Of a DNA stretch of 33,950 nt, positions 14,737-21,837 are shown piece after piece; within the stretch, counting starts at the first letter, position 1, and every line of letters starts with the position of its first letter. Under the pieces are notes generated by a model that saw only the letters and a list, made by a program, of their open reading frames with translations, searched no databases and was not told where the DNA came from. Source of the stretch: JAGZHZ01 sp963929865 (GTDB lineage: Bacteria > Bacillota > Clostridia > Lachnospirales > Lachnospiraceae); assembly GCA_963929865.1 (NCBI GenBank), contig CAWVKK010000010.1:1-33950 (forward strand). Direction: 5' to 3'. The position numbers and the translations under genes were made by a program.

Positions 14737-17676
14737 CTATCCGGCAGTCACCTCATAATTTTGTCTTCTCATCCCGTTTTCCGCCTCAAAGTATGCGCTC
14801 CTTGCCGCCTCGATCTGCTGCTCGAGCGTTTCCTTTGTCTTTCCGGAAAGGGAGTCCTGAACCATTCTCTGCGCGAATACGCTGCTCTGTGCCAGGAAGT
14901 CCGTCACCTCTTTTGTCTCTTCCTGCCCGAGCGGCTCTAAGACATACTGAATCTCCAGGTAGCAGAGGTCGGCGCAGCGCTCCAGGTATTCCTGATACGC
15001 CTCTATCAGGGCTCTTTTCTGCTCCTGCGTCCGATACGTTTCTTCCTCACACAGATGTCTCTCCAGATGTTCCATCGCCGCTTCGATCTGAACTTGCATG
15101 GTCACGGGGCGCTCATACAGCGTCTCGAGCGCGTCGAGCGCAATCGTGTTTCTGCCTGTCTGCAGCTGCCCGATCCAGGCTTGCCCGTCTCTTACGCTCA
15201 CCATTGCCGCCTTAAGAGCGTCTCTTGTCCGGTCTATCTGCTCTCTTAGAGACTCTCTTGCGCTGCTTTCCCCGCTCAGTACGTCCTGCTGCACCGCTCT
15301 TTCCAGGATGGTCTGCTGGGAGGAAAGCTGCCTCTCCAGTATTCCCAGATTCCAGGTCAGCCTGCTCATCGCATTCTCCACGATCCTGATTTCTGCTTCT
15401 GTGGCGGGAAACGGTCTGCTTTTGTCCCAGACTTTTTTTCCTCCCCATATCAGGAAAGCGATGCACGCGGCCGCGACCGCTGTCTTCCGCCCATACCGCT
15501 TTCTGACATACTTCCGGTATTGCCTGCGGTTCTGCTGTGCCTTCTTTGTCAAAAAGGGCAGAAAGTTCTCATGAATCAGCTGAAATCCTCCCTGCTCCGT
15601 CCTCTCTAAAAAATGTCTCTTTTCGGTCAGCTCCTCCGAGACAGCATAGTCAAACCACTCCTGCCCGTCTTCAATTCCCCGCAGCATAATTCTCGATTTC
15701 CCGAAATATTCTTCGAACGCCTTTGTAAAGACGGCGCTTTTTAAATTCCGGTAGCTCTTTTTTGCCACCTGGTCCAGCTCTTCCAGCGTCAGAACTGTCT
15801 TGTTCTTCCGGCTCATACAGACTGCAATCTCTGTGAGCAGATGGCGCGTCAGATACGCGTAGCACAGCTGTGCCTGCTCGTCTCCCGAATCTTGTCTTCT
15901 CTCCTGCTCATGCAGGCTTTGAAAGTACTCCTCCATCAGCCCTTCCGCGCTGACCGCTGCGGGCGGCTCTGTCCCAGCCTCTTTTCCCGCCGCTTCCTTT
16001 CGAATCGCCGCCGTCCTCTCATACAGCCTCATCATCATCGGATTTTGCAAAAGAGAGAGAAGCGCTTCCCCCTCCCCGCACGAAATCCCGGACTGCTCCA
16101 GATAGGAGACGATCTCCTCTTTTTTTAGGGGCTCCAGCGAGATATGTTGAAAGCTGCGCACGGCATACCGTCTGATATCCTCTGAGCGGTCTGTCAGCAC
16201 AATCCCGAGATTTTTGTACGACGCGAGCTCCTCGATCTCCATCAGAAGAGCTTCTCTCCTGCTTCCCGCCTCATTGAGTCCGTCTAAGAGCAGGACGACG
16301 TTTCCGCTCTCCCCTGTCTCATTTCTCATCACCTTTTTCAGGCGGTCGGCGGCTCCTTGCAGATCGCCGGTTTCTTTTCCGAAGGACAGCCTTAAGAGCA
16401 GACACTTCTGGATGTAGGAGGTCTCTTTTGGACTGTGCTGGTAGTCTGCCAGGGACAGATAGCACCACACCGGTGCCGACGGGCGGTACGCCTGGATGGT
16501 CTCCTCCCACATCTGCATCAAAAAGCTGGTCTTTCCCATCCCTCCGCTCCCTGTCAGGAGCAGCTTCTCTCCGTTTTCCAGCTTCTCTTTGAGCGCTTCC
16601 CTGCCGATCTGGCTGCGGTCTTCGGTGCGCAGCGTTCGCTGCGCATAGCCTGCCCCCTCCTTCTTGCCTCCCCTGATCCTGTAAAACTGTTCTCTGCTGC
16701 TCTCCCACAGAGCGCTGTGCGTGATTCCGACTCCCTCGATCCTCCGCGCCAGCTCCTCGAGATCCGCTTTCAGCTGCCCGGTATTTTGGTACCGCCGTCT
16801 GGCGATCGGATTCAGCCCGCGCGTCAGGATCTGCCTCTCCTGCCACAGGGCTGAGGCGGGCGCGCCTGCAAGGCTTGGGTACGGTTGCCTCAGACATTTT
16901 TTCAGCCCGCCCCCGATGATCTCTTCGTCTGAAAGCCGTCTTCCCGTCACCATCTCAAAAAATACGGCGCACACCGAATACAGATCTGACGCCTCGCAGA
17001 TCTCCTCCTCCGACTTAAGCCGCACCTCCGGCGCGCTGTACCCGTCCTTGATGCTGAACAGTCTCCTCTCCCGGTCTGTGCCGTCCATCGCCCAGACGCT
17101 GTTATAGTCGATCAGGAGCATTCTCTCTGGCAGCACCAGGATATTGTCAGGGCTGATGTCCAGGTGCAGAAAGCCATGCCCATGGAAGGCGGAAAGCGCC
17201 GATACCAGCGCAAGTATCGCCTGCGTGATCTCTTTCAGACTGCCAAACCGTTCTTTTTTCTTGAGTATCTCCTCCAGGGTCTCTCCCCCGTGCAGCGTCA
17301 GAACCGAGTACAGCGTCCCGTAGGCTTCATAGGAATTGTGGTTTCCCAAAACCTGATCCGGCTCTCGTTCGAGCAGCTCCAGGTTTGCCTCATTTCCGCG
17401 CACAAAGCTCTGACGCTGCCTCAAAAACCATTCCTTTCCCTCCTCCAGGCACACGACGCCTCCGTTTTCGTCCCGATACATCCATCCTTTCGTCTCATAG
17501 GGAAACAATTCTTTGATCAGCACCTGGTGGCGTCTGTCTGTGCTGAGCGCATCCTCATAGGAGGCGCGGTAGACAATCGCATTTCCTCCCATTCCCTCTA
17601 CCTTTTCCACCACGTAGCGGACGCCGCCCAGATGCAGGACAAATCCCAGATGCAGCGGCTCTCTCTTTCCTCTCAC
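14737..17676 (-). CDS. Membrane-anchored protein kinase-like / NACHT NTPase fusion protein
   Basis: The 979-aa product has four parts. Residues 20-310 form a Ser/Thr-kinase-like domain: glycine loop EGMGGNAIVY (27-36), Lys55, catalytic loop HLDISPDN (Asp173, Asn178), Asp190 in a DYN motif instead of DFG, and APE at 215-217. Residues 370-520 form a P-loop NTPase with Walker A GSGGMGKTS (376-384), Walker B LLLDGLNEA (462-470) and LTDRSED (494-500), as in NACHT/STAND proteins. A basic segment and one membrane helix (732-746) follow, then about 230 outward-facing helical residues. The start is GTG 17676 after AGGTGATGAAAT. It lies between an HTH-like gene and a secreted helical protein. A signalling or conflict role is inference. 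Confidence 0.85.
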   Translation of the reverse strand: MRGKREPLHLGFVLHLGGVRYVVEKVEGMGGNAIVYRASYEDALSTDRRHQVLIKELFPYETKGWMYRDENGGVVCLEEGKEWFLRQRQSFVRGNEANLELLEREPDQVLGNHNSYEAYGTLYSVLTLHGGETLEEILKKKERFGSLKEITQAILALVSALSAFHGHGFLHLDISPDNILVLPERMLLIDYNSVWAMDGTDRERRLFSIKDGYSAPEVRLKSEEEICEASDLYSVCAVFFEMVTGRRLSDEEIIGGGLKKCLRQPYPSLAGAPASALWQERQILTRGLNPIARRRYQNTGQLKADLEELARRIEGVGITHSALWESSREQFYRIRGGKKEGAGYAQRTLRTEDRSQIGREALKEKLENGEKLLLTGSGGMGKTSFLMQMWEETIQAYRPSAPVWCYLSLADYQHSPKETSYIQKCLLLRLSFGKETGDLQGAADRLKKVMRNETGESGNVVLLLDGLNEAGSRREALLMEIEELASYKNLGIVLTDRSEDIRRYAVRSFQHISLEPLKKEEIVSYLEQSGISCGEGEALLSLLQNPMMMRLYERTAAIRKEAAGKEAGTEPPAAVSAEGLMEEYFQSLHEQERRQDSGDEQAQLCYAYLTRHLLTEIAVCMSRKNKTVLTLEELDQVAKKSYRNLKSAVFTKAFEEYFGKSRIMLRGIEDGQEWFDYAVSEELTEKRHFLERTEQGGFQLIHENFLPFLTKKAQQNRRQYRKYVRKRYGRKTAVAAACIAFLIWGGKKVWDKSRPFPATEAEIRIVENAMSRLTWNLGILERQLSSQQTILERAVQQDVLSGESSARESLREQIDRTRDALKAAMVSVRDGQAWIGQLQTGRNTIALDALETLYERPVTMQVQIEAAMEHLERHLCEEETYRTQEQKRALIEAYQEYLERCADLCYLEIQYVLEPLGQEETKEVTDFLAQSSVFAQRMVQDSLSGKTKETLEQQIEAARSAYFEAENGMRRQNYEVTAG

Positions 17677-17781
17677 ATTTCATCACCTGCCCCTTCCGTG
17701 CTTTTTTTGTCTCCTGTCTTTATTGTAGCGACTCCGTCCGGGATGATCTGCAACTTTTTTCTCCGCCGCCTCTCTTTCCTC

Positions 17782-18909
17782 TCAGCCGTCCTCCTCCCCG
17801 CCGGTCTCCTCAAAGAGGACGCTGAGCGCTTCGCTCATTCTGTCGCTCGGGAACTCTTCCTCCTCCGCTTTCATCGCATACAGCAGCAGATAGTCAAACG
17901 GACAGCACGGGTCAAGATGCGCCATGCCGCACTTATCCAGCAGCAGATTCATCTTCACCACCCGCTCTTCCAGACGGATATCCGCCCTCTCCTCCCATTC
18001 CATATCCGCGTCTTCCTCCCAGTCCTCGTCCTCAAACTCCTCTGTGATCAGATACAGCAAAAGAAGCGCCTTCCGGCTGACATCCTCTTTTTTGTTCAGG
18101 ATATTTAAAATGCTGCGGTTGTTGGGCCAATATTTCTTGATCACCTTCTGCAGCGGCGAAAAATCTCCCGATTTTTTTGTGGTGGGCACATTCATGCGGA
18201 GATATTCCTGCACAACCTCCTCAATGCTGTATTTCTCCTCCTTCTCCCACACAGAGCTTTCCGGCTGCTGCAGCTTTTGAAACATGCGGCAGAATTCCGC
18301 ATACGCCGTCTCGTGCAGAATCCCCAGATCCCCTGCATGTCTCTTGAAAAATCCCATCAGCTCCTCCTCTCCCGAAATCTGTGAAAACTCCTCCTCCAGC
18401 TGTCTTGTGTACAAAAGCTCCTTGTCAGCCTGCTTTTCGTTTTTCTGCTCCTGCGCAATGACGGTCTGAGCGCGCCGTGCCAGCGCCTTCGCCTCCTCGT
18501 ACCCTTTTTGCATCCTGAGCGCATAGGCATACGCAAGCTCTTTCGGATTGCGGTAGTGGATCGTGCTTTCTGACGCCATCGCCAGAATCCTCGACGCCTC
18601 CGCTTCCTGTGTCTGCAGCGCAAAACAGATCTGGAATAAAATTTCCCGATTTTTTGGCAGATTGGCGTCCTTCATCCAGTTTCTCACCTTTCTTGCGATG
18701 CTCTCCTGCCCTTCCCCTGTCATTCTCGCCAGCTCCTGCGTCAGCCTCTTTTGCAGGTCTTCCCGCGCATACACCTGCCGCAGCACCTGCCCAAAGCTGC
18801 GCACCATCGCTTTTTCTTTTAAAAATTCGACGATCTGCCTCGGCGTCTTTTTCTGTTCCATCAAAAATCCGACGTTTTTTTTCGACATCTCTGTCAACTC
18901 TACTCGCAT
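17782..18909 (-). CDS. HTH-like protein of unknown function, first gene of the kinase-NACHT module
   Basis: The 375-aa product has an XRE-like region at about residues 55-115 (ARKVRNWMKDANLPKNREILFQICFAL), followed by IHYRNPKELAYAYALRM. I know this kind of sequence only from uncharacterised clostridial proteins. The middle is charged and helical; the C-terminus is very acidic (EEFEDEDWEED) and ends DPCCPFDYLLLYAM then EETGGEEDG. No enzyme motif is evident. The ATG at 18909 has GGGGG eleven bases upstream and a consensus promoter. The kinase-NACHT gene begins 105 bp downstream on the same strand. A role as transcriptional or protein-level regulator of that gene is an inference from position and from the inverted repeat in its own promoter. 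Confidence 0.7.
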   Translation of the reverse strand: MRVELTEMSKKNVGFLMEQKKTPRQIVEFLKEKAMVRSFGQVLRQVYAREDLQKRLTQELARMTGEGQESIARKVRNWMKDANLPKNREILFQICFALQTQEAEASRILAMASESTIHYRNPKELAYAYALRMQKGYEEAKALARRAQTVIAQEQKNEKQADKELLYTRQLEEEFSQISGEEELMGFFKRHAGDLGILHETAYAEFCRMFQKLQQPESSVWEKEEKYSIEEVVQEYLRMNVPTTKKSGDFSPLQKVIKKYWPNNRSILNILNKKEDVSRKALLLLYLITEEFEDEDWEEDADMEWEERADIRLEERVVKMNLLLDKCGMAHLDPCCPFDYLLLYAMKAEEEEFPSDRMSEALSVLFEETGGEEDG

Positions 18910-18974
18910 GATACCGATATCCCCCTTTTTCCTGTCACGTCATTTGCATCGATGTCACCATTATAATCGGTATC
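18910..18974. repeat. Perfect 9-bp inverted repeat flanking the module's transcription start
   Basis: GATACCGAT (18910-18918) and ATCGGTATC (18966-18974) are exact reverse complements with centres 56 bp apart. One arm lies in the promoter spacer, the other between the ribosome site and the ATG. As only the second would be in the RNA, a protein-bound DNA operator fits better than an RNA hairpin. Confidence 0.65.
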
Positions 18975-18988
18975 GCCCATTTTCTCAA
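18960..18988 (-). promoter_or_regulatory. Promoter of the HTH/kinase-NACHT module
   Basis: Minus-strand TTGAGA (18983-18988), 17-bp spacer, perfect TATAAT (18960-18965). The spacer contains one arm of the inverted repeat described at 18910-18974. Confidence 0.8.
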
Positions 18989-19033
18989 TCCTTTTATCGC
19001 TTCGTTCCCCGTCTGCTGAGAACGGGCAAAAAA

Positions 19034-19079
19034 GAAAGAAGGAACTCTCCTGTCTCCTTGCAGGATCGCTCCTTCTTTG
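19034..19079 (-). terminator. Intrinsic terminator after the 59-aa membrane protein gene
   Basis: On the minus strand AAAGAAGGA (19079 downwards) pairs with TCCTTCTTT, with a CCTG/CAGG pair inside the loop, and is followed by CTTTTTTG (to about 19026). It separates the small gene from the downstream module. Confidence 0.8.
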
Positions 19080-19090
19080 TTTTCTTTTTT

Positions 19091-19270
19091 TTACATTTCC
19101 CTGTCGGTCAGCCGCTCCGTCTGCCCGCCTGTCTCTTTCTTTCTCATCATCCAGTTGATCAGCTTGATAACAGCGTCAAGCACAAACAAGATGATGGAAA
19201 GCGGAATAAAAAAGACAACGAGCAGAATCAATTTCAGACAAAGCGCAAGACGGTTCTTTTTCTGTTCCAT
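19091..19270 (-). CDS. Small single-pass membrane protein, 59 aa
   Basis: The open frame encodes MEQKKNRLALCLKLILLVVF... with one long hydrophobic segment (residues 8-34), then a basic and polar tail (MMRKKETGGQTERLTDREM). The ATG is preceded by GAGGGGAG and the gene is followed directly by a strong terminator, both of which support a real gene despite the small size. I do not recognise a family. The charge pattern does not fix its topology. It lies between the his operon tail and the kinase-NACHT module and could belong to either or neither. Confidence 0.65.
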   Translation of the reverse strand: MEQKKNRLALCLKLILLVVFFIPLSIILFVLDAVIKLINWMMRKKETGGQTERLTDREM

Positions 19271-19495
19271 ATACTCCCCTCTTTTCTGTCAGGATGAGCA
19301 AAGCTCCTTTTCGTTCTGCCCTTTCAGTGTATCAAAGCTTTCCAAAAAAGTCCTTTCATCTGCCTAACAGATCTTCTCTGTAACTAACATTTTTGTAAGC
19401 TGGAGTACTTTTTTTCTGAACAGACCAATCGGTCCGCCGCTGATCAGCGCACAGACAGCCGGGCTGTCTCCTTCTTTTTATGTATCCGCAGCGTT
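19271..19495. repeat. Intergenic region with three adjacent perfect palindromes (19423-19468)
   Basis: GACC-AATC-GGTC (19423-19434), CGCTGATCAGCG (19438-19449) and GACAGCC-G-GGCTGTC (19454-19468) stand side by side within 46 bp. On the plus strand the last is followed by CTCCTTCTTTTT. The loops are too short for ordinary terminators except in the first. The rest of this stretch must hold the promoter of the 59-aa gene; I see no strong one. Confidence 0.5.
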
Positions 19496-19927
19496 TCACT
19501 GCTGCGTCTGTGTCTGCTCGTTCGTCTCGCTTTGCGATTCTTTTTCTTCTTCGTCTGTTTTCGGAGAAAACCATTGTCTCTCCTCTATCTTCTCCCCGAT
19601 CTCCTCGATCGTCTTTCCGATCTGGCTCATCACCTGTTCCACCGTCTCATTTTCCCTTGCCTGTCCGAGCAGGACTGCTGCCAGCGCCAAAAAGATGACT
19701 CCCTGCACGATTCCATGTCTCTTTCCTTCTCCCTCTTCGTGCTTTTCCTGGTCTTTTTCCGGGTTCTCCTGCTTTTCGGAGAGAAAAATTCCGCCGTTGA
19801 CTTTTTTCTGATTTTCGTTCGAGATCTCCCGAAGACGCCGGATCTCTTCTTTTTGCTGCTCCGTCTGATCCATGAACTGCTCTGCCTCTTTTTCGCTTTT
19901 CTCTACTATATGCGCAGTCAGGCACAA
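19496..19927 (-). CDS. Coiled-coil protein with one membrane segment, tail of the his operon
   Basis: The 143-aa product has a long charged coiled-coil-like N-terminus (EKSEKEAEQFMDQTEQQKEE...RRLREISNENQ), one hydrophobic segment near residues 73-90 (GIVQGVIFLALAAVLLG), a short amphipathic stretch (VEQVMSQIGKTIEEIGEKI) and a polar Glu/Gln/Thr-rich end. I do not recognise a family. I start it at TTG 19927, with AGGGGA six bases before it overlapping the hisIE stop, so it would be translationally coupled to the his operon. An internal ATG at 19873 is an alternative. Any link to histidine synthesis is unclear. Confidence 0.65.
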   Translation of the reverse strand: MCLTAHIVEKSEKEAEQFMDQTEQQKEEIRRLREISNENQKKVNGGIFLSEKQENPEKDQEKHEEGEGKRHGIVQGVIFLALAAVLLGQARENETVEQVMSQIGKTIEEIGEKIEERQWFSPKTDEEEKESQSETNEQTQTQQ

Positions 19928-19936
19928 TCATGTCCC

Positions 19937-21220
19937 CTAGCGGTCTGCCAGCTCTTTTGTGATATCCTCCCAGGTGACGTTCTTCTCGCACATCAGAACC
20001 ATCACATGATACAAAAAGTCGGAGATCTCATATTTGATCTCTTCCGGATTTGGATTTTTGGCCGCGATCACAATCTCGGTCGCCTCCTCGCCGACTTTTT
20101 TTAGGATCTTGTCGATTCCCTTTTCAAAGAGATAGTTCGTGTAGGATCCTTCCTTCGGATGTTTTTTCCGGTCTTCGATCACGCTGTAAACCGACTCTAA
20201 GACTTTCATCGGGTTTGTCTCGTGGTATTCTTTTCTGACCAGTTCGCGGTAGAAGCAGCTTCGGTTTCCGGTGTGGCATGCCGCGCCCACCTGCGCCACT
20301 TTGGCGAGGATGGTATCCTGGTCGCAGTCAATGCGCAGCTCTTTGACGTACTGGAAGTGACCGCTTGTCATCCCCTTGACCCACAGCTCCTGTCTGCTTC
20401 TGCTGAAATACGTCATTCTCCCCGTCCGGATCGTCGTCTCAAACGCCTCCCGGTCCATATACGCCAGCATCAAGACCTCATCCGTCTTGTAGTCCTGCAC
20501 GATCACAGGGATCAGACCGTCCGCGTTTACCTTAAAGTCCTCAAATTTCATAGCGCTCTCAAACGTGTTGACGCAGATTCCCGCTTTCTTTGCCTCATAT
20601 TTCAGAGCCATGAAATCAGCGTCCTCCGTCGAGATCGCCTTCATGCTGATTCCGCAGAGCGCTTCGCTCTTTAACAGCTTAGGGATGAGTCCGACCGACT
20701 CTTCCTGCGGCAGGACGGGCAGAACCGGAACCGGGCTTTCCTGCGCCAAAAATGCTCCCTCTGCCGCCAGAAACACAATTTCCGACGCGAATTTCCCGAT
20801 TCTTTCCCGCTGCGACTCGACTGTCTCCCAGTCTCTGACGCAGACTGCAATTTTTTCCTTTCCGAATCTCTTTGAGACCTCCTCGGTCAGCTCGATGTTG
20901 CTCTCTTTTCCATAGTTTAAAAATACTTTGCGGCATCCGGCATAGATCAGCTTTTTGACCTCCTCCATTCTCCTGATTCCTCCGCCGCCCATCAGCGGAA
21001 TATCCACGATCCTAGAGATTTCCTTGATGACGCCGAGCGACCGCTCCTGCTGCAAATCTCCCTCTGAGAGGTCAAAGATCAAAATCTCGTCTGCGCCCTG
21101 GTCGCTGTAGTGTCTGGCAAGCTTGCACGCGTCTCCGTCCCCTGCCTTTTCTTTTCCGTCAAATCCCGTCACCGCCGCTCCGTCCTTAAGCAGCAGATAC
21201 GGCACTAATTTCTTCTGCAC
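19937..21220 (-). CDS. hisIE: HisIE (PR-AMP cyclohydrolase / PR-ATP pyrophosphatase) with degenerate HisF-like N-terminal domain
   Basis: The 427-aa product is about twice the usual HisIE length. Residues 1-205 resemble the HisF/HisA barrel (PYLLLKDGAAVTGFDG, GADEILIFDLSEGD, DIPLMGGGGIRRMEEV), but the catalytic Asp of HisF (CLDVKDG) is Leu and the second (AIDAKR) is replaced in IAVCVRDWE. From about 225 comes HisI, with the metal-binding RIDCDQDTIL and GAACHTGNRSCF, then HisE from about 345 with DKILKKVGEEATEIVIAAKN and EISDFLYHVMVLM. HisI and HisE catalyse steps 3 and 2 of histidine synthesis. The start is GTG 21220 with GGGGAAG upstream, 17 bp after hisB. Confidence 0.9.
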   Translation of the reverse strand: MQKKLVPYLLLKDGAAVTGFDGKEKAGDGDACKLARHYSDQGADEILIFDLSEGDLQQERSLGVIKEISRIVDIPLMGGGGIRRMEEVKKLIYAGCRKVFLNYGKESNIELTEEVSKRFGKEKIAVCVRDWETVESQRERIGKFASEIVFLAAEGAFLAQESPVPVLPVLPQEESVGLIPKLLKSEALCGISMKAISTEDADFMALKYEAKKAGICVNTFESAMKFEDFKVNADGLIPVIVQDYKTDEVLMLAYMDREAFETTIRTGRMTYFSRSRQELWVKGMTSGHFQYVKELRIDCDQDTILAKVAQVGAACHTGNRSCFYRELVRKEYHETNPMKVLESVYSVIEDRKKHPKEGSYTNYLFEKGIDKILKKVGEEATEIVIAAKNPNPEEIKYEISDFLYHVMVLMCEKNVTWEDITKELADR

Positions 21221-21237
21221 GGTATCTTCCCCTTTCT

Positions 21238-21825
21238 CTACAGGCTTCCCTTTGTGGAAAGCACATCTTCAATGCGCGGATCATACGAGACTGCCTGATC
21301 CAGCGCTTTTGCGAACGCTTTAAATATCGCCTCCATCATGTGGTGGTTGTTTCCCGGTGTGATCACCTTTACGTGTAGATTCATCATCGCGCTGTAGGAG
21401 ACGGCGTAGAAAAACTCTCTCGCCATCTCGGTGTCCATCTCTCCCAGCCGCTCTGCCGTAAACGCTGCGTCAAATGAAAGATACGGGCGTCCGCACAGGT
21501 CGACTGCCGCGAGGACCAGCGCCTCGTCCATCGGCAGGATCTGGTCTCCGTATCTGCGGATGCCTCTCTTTTCCCCCAGCGCCTCCTTGATCGCCGTCCC
21601 CAGCACAATTCCGGTATCCTCTATCGTGTGGTGCGAATCGACCTGGAGATCTCCCCGTACCTTGACGGAGAGGTCAAACAGTCCGTGGCGCGCGAACCCC
21701 TCAAGCATATGGTCAAAAAACCCGATGCCTGTGTGAATGTCGGCTTCCCCTCTCCCGTCCAGGTCAATGCGGATGGAGATGTCCGTCTCTCTTGTCGTGC
21801 GGCTGATAGTTGCTGTTCTTCCCAT
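21238..21825 (-). CDS. hisB: Imidazoleglycerol-phosphate dehydratase
   Basis: This 195-aa enzyme dehydrates imidazole glycerol phosphate to imidazole acetol phosphate. Both metal-binding signatures are present: GFFDHMLEGFARHG and DSHHTIEDTGI in the first half, and PGNNHHMMEAIFKAFAKAL in the second. The length is that of the monofunctional enzyme, without the histidinol-phosphatase fusion found in enterobacteria. The ATG at 21825 follows AAGAGGTGAAAAG. It is 12 bp downstream of hisD, in the his operon. Confidence 0.96.
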   Translation of the reverse strand: MGRTATISRTTRETDISIRIDLDGRGEADIHTGIGFFDHMLEGFARHGLFDLSVKVRGDLQVDSHHTIEDTGIVLGTAIKEALGEKRGIRRYGDQILPMDEALVLAAVDLCGRPYLSFDAAFTAERLGEMDTEMAREFFYAVSYSAMMNLHVKVITPGNNHHMMEAIFKAFAKALDQAVSYDPRIEDVLSTKGSL

Positions 21826-21837
21826 CTTTTCACCTCT

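Noticed and set aside
18882..18889. TGTCGAA on the minus strand, an exact 0A box
   Set aside because: It lies within the early coding part of the HTH gene (codons for Met-Ser-Lys) and 7-bp matches occur by chance; no second box is nearby.
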